Below the pieces are notes generated by a model. That model did not search any database, was not told where the DNA came from, and saw only the letters and a list, made by a program, of their open reading frames with translations. Source: Streptomyces anulatus (GTDB lineage: Bacteria; Actinomycetota; Actinomycetes; Streptomycetales; Streptomycetaceae). Taken from it: 64,000 nucleotides of DNA. The position numbers and the translations under genes were made by a program. This document shows positions 63,988 through 64,000 of this stretch, one piece after another (position 1 is the first letter of the stretch; every line of letters begins with the position of its first letter). The stretch lies in contig NZ_JOEZ01000039.1 of NCBI RefSeq assembly GCF_000721175.1, positions 1 through 64,000 of the forward strand, in the 5' to 3' direction.

Positions 63988-64000
63988 TACTGGCGAAAGG

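Larger units (their letters stand above)
63763..64000. other. regulatory region at the window end
   Basis: About 240 bases with no gene, less GC-rich at intervals. In Streptomyces the next gene beyond this point is usually clpC. The window stops before any start codon I can support. Confidence 0.4.

Overview
The window reads as chromosomal DNA of a Streptomyces. It is very GC-rich, GTG starts are common, and it carries families typical of that genus: DUF397/XRE-DUF5753/RsbW-like ATPase sets, Lsr2, DasR-type operators, streptogrisin-like proteases and the nadB-nadC-coaX cluster. From memory, about 28-64 kb follows the order of the S. coelicolor SCO3374-SCO3409 region, and the first 5.5 kb resembles SCO4284-4286. 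I could not run an alignment. I found no rRNA, tRNA, CRISPR array, phage or intact insertion sequence.

Layout. 0-6.6 kb: a small secreted protein, an aminosugar cluster (PfkB kinase, nagA, nagK on the minus strand; a divergent sugar-binding lipoprotein) with DasR-like sites between, then a DUF3263 gene and a small kinase-like gene. 6.8-9.2 kb: two adjacent secreted enzymes, a streptogrisin and an intradiol dioxygenase, both ending in a CBM5/12-type module. 9.4-16 kb: a family A polymerase, a quinone reductase, a DUF2786 protein, a FUSC membrane protein and a lipoprotein. 16-20 kb: a DUF397/ATPase/XRE set with shared promoter repeats, and an aldehyde dehydrogenase that lacks the catalytic cysteine. 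20.3-28.6 kb: PadR regulator plus drug-type ABC exporter with three copies of one operator, glutamate decarboxylase, WrbA, YbjQ, DedA and a ThrE-type exporter.

28.6-41.8 kb is housekeeping: ppa, dacB, a zincin, tilS, hpt, ftsH, folE, and a minus-strand folate operon (folP, NTF2-like, folB, folK, DUF3180) behind an mprF/lysX-like gene. The last part of the mprF-like gene is replaced by a short dispersed repeat. 42-46.2 kb is a complete OpuC-type compatible-solute transporter that abuts a truncated esterase gene, so it looks like an insertion. 46.3-52.9 kb: a coiled-coil membrane protein, an orphan NuoD2 with a MidA/NDUFAF7-like methyltransferase, a two-component system, a P-loop gene remnant and an ArsR-type regulator. 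53-60.5 kb: threonine aldolase, then the chain DUF2520-microORF-panC-nadB-nadC-coaX for pantothenate, NAD and CoA, with an unusual tandem duplication at the panC start. 60.6-64 kb: small proteins, a BlaI-type regulator, a GNAT acetyltransferase, lsr2 and a conserved Streptomyces protein. The window ends in a promoter-like region with two ClgR-like motifs, probably upstream of clpC.

The points most worth a second look are the cysteine-free aldehyde dehydrogenase, the repeat-driven rewrite of the mprF-like C-terminus into folP, the NuoD2/MidA pair, the paired 18-bp sites in the DUF397/ATPase/XRE set, the opu/esterase junction, and the micro-ORF coupled to panC.
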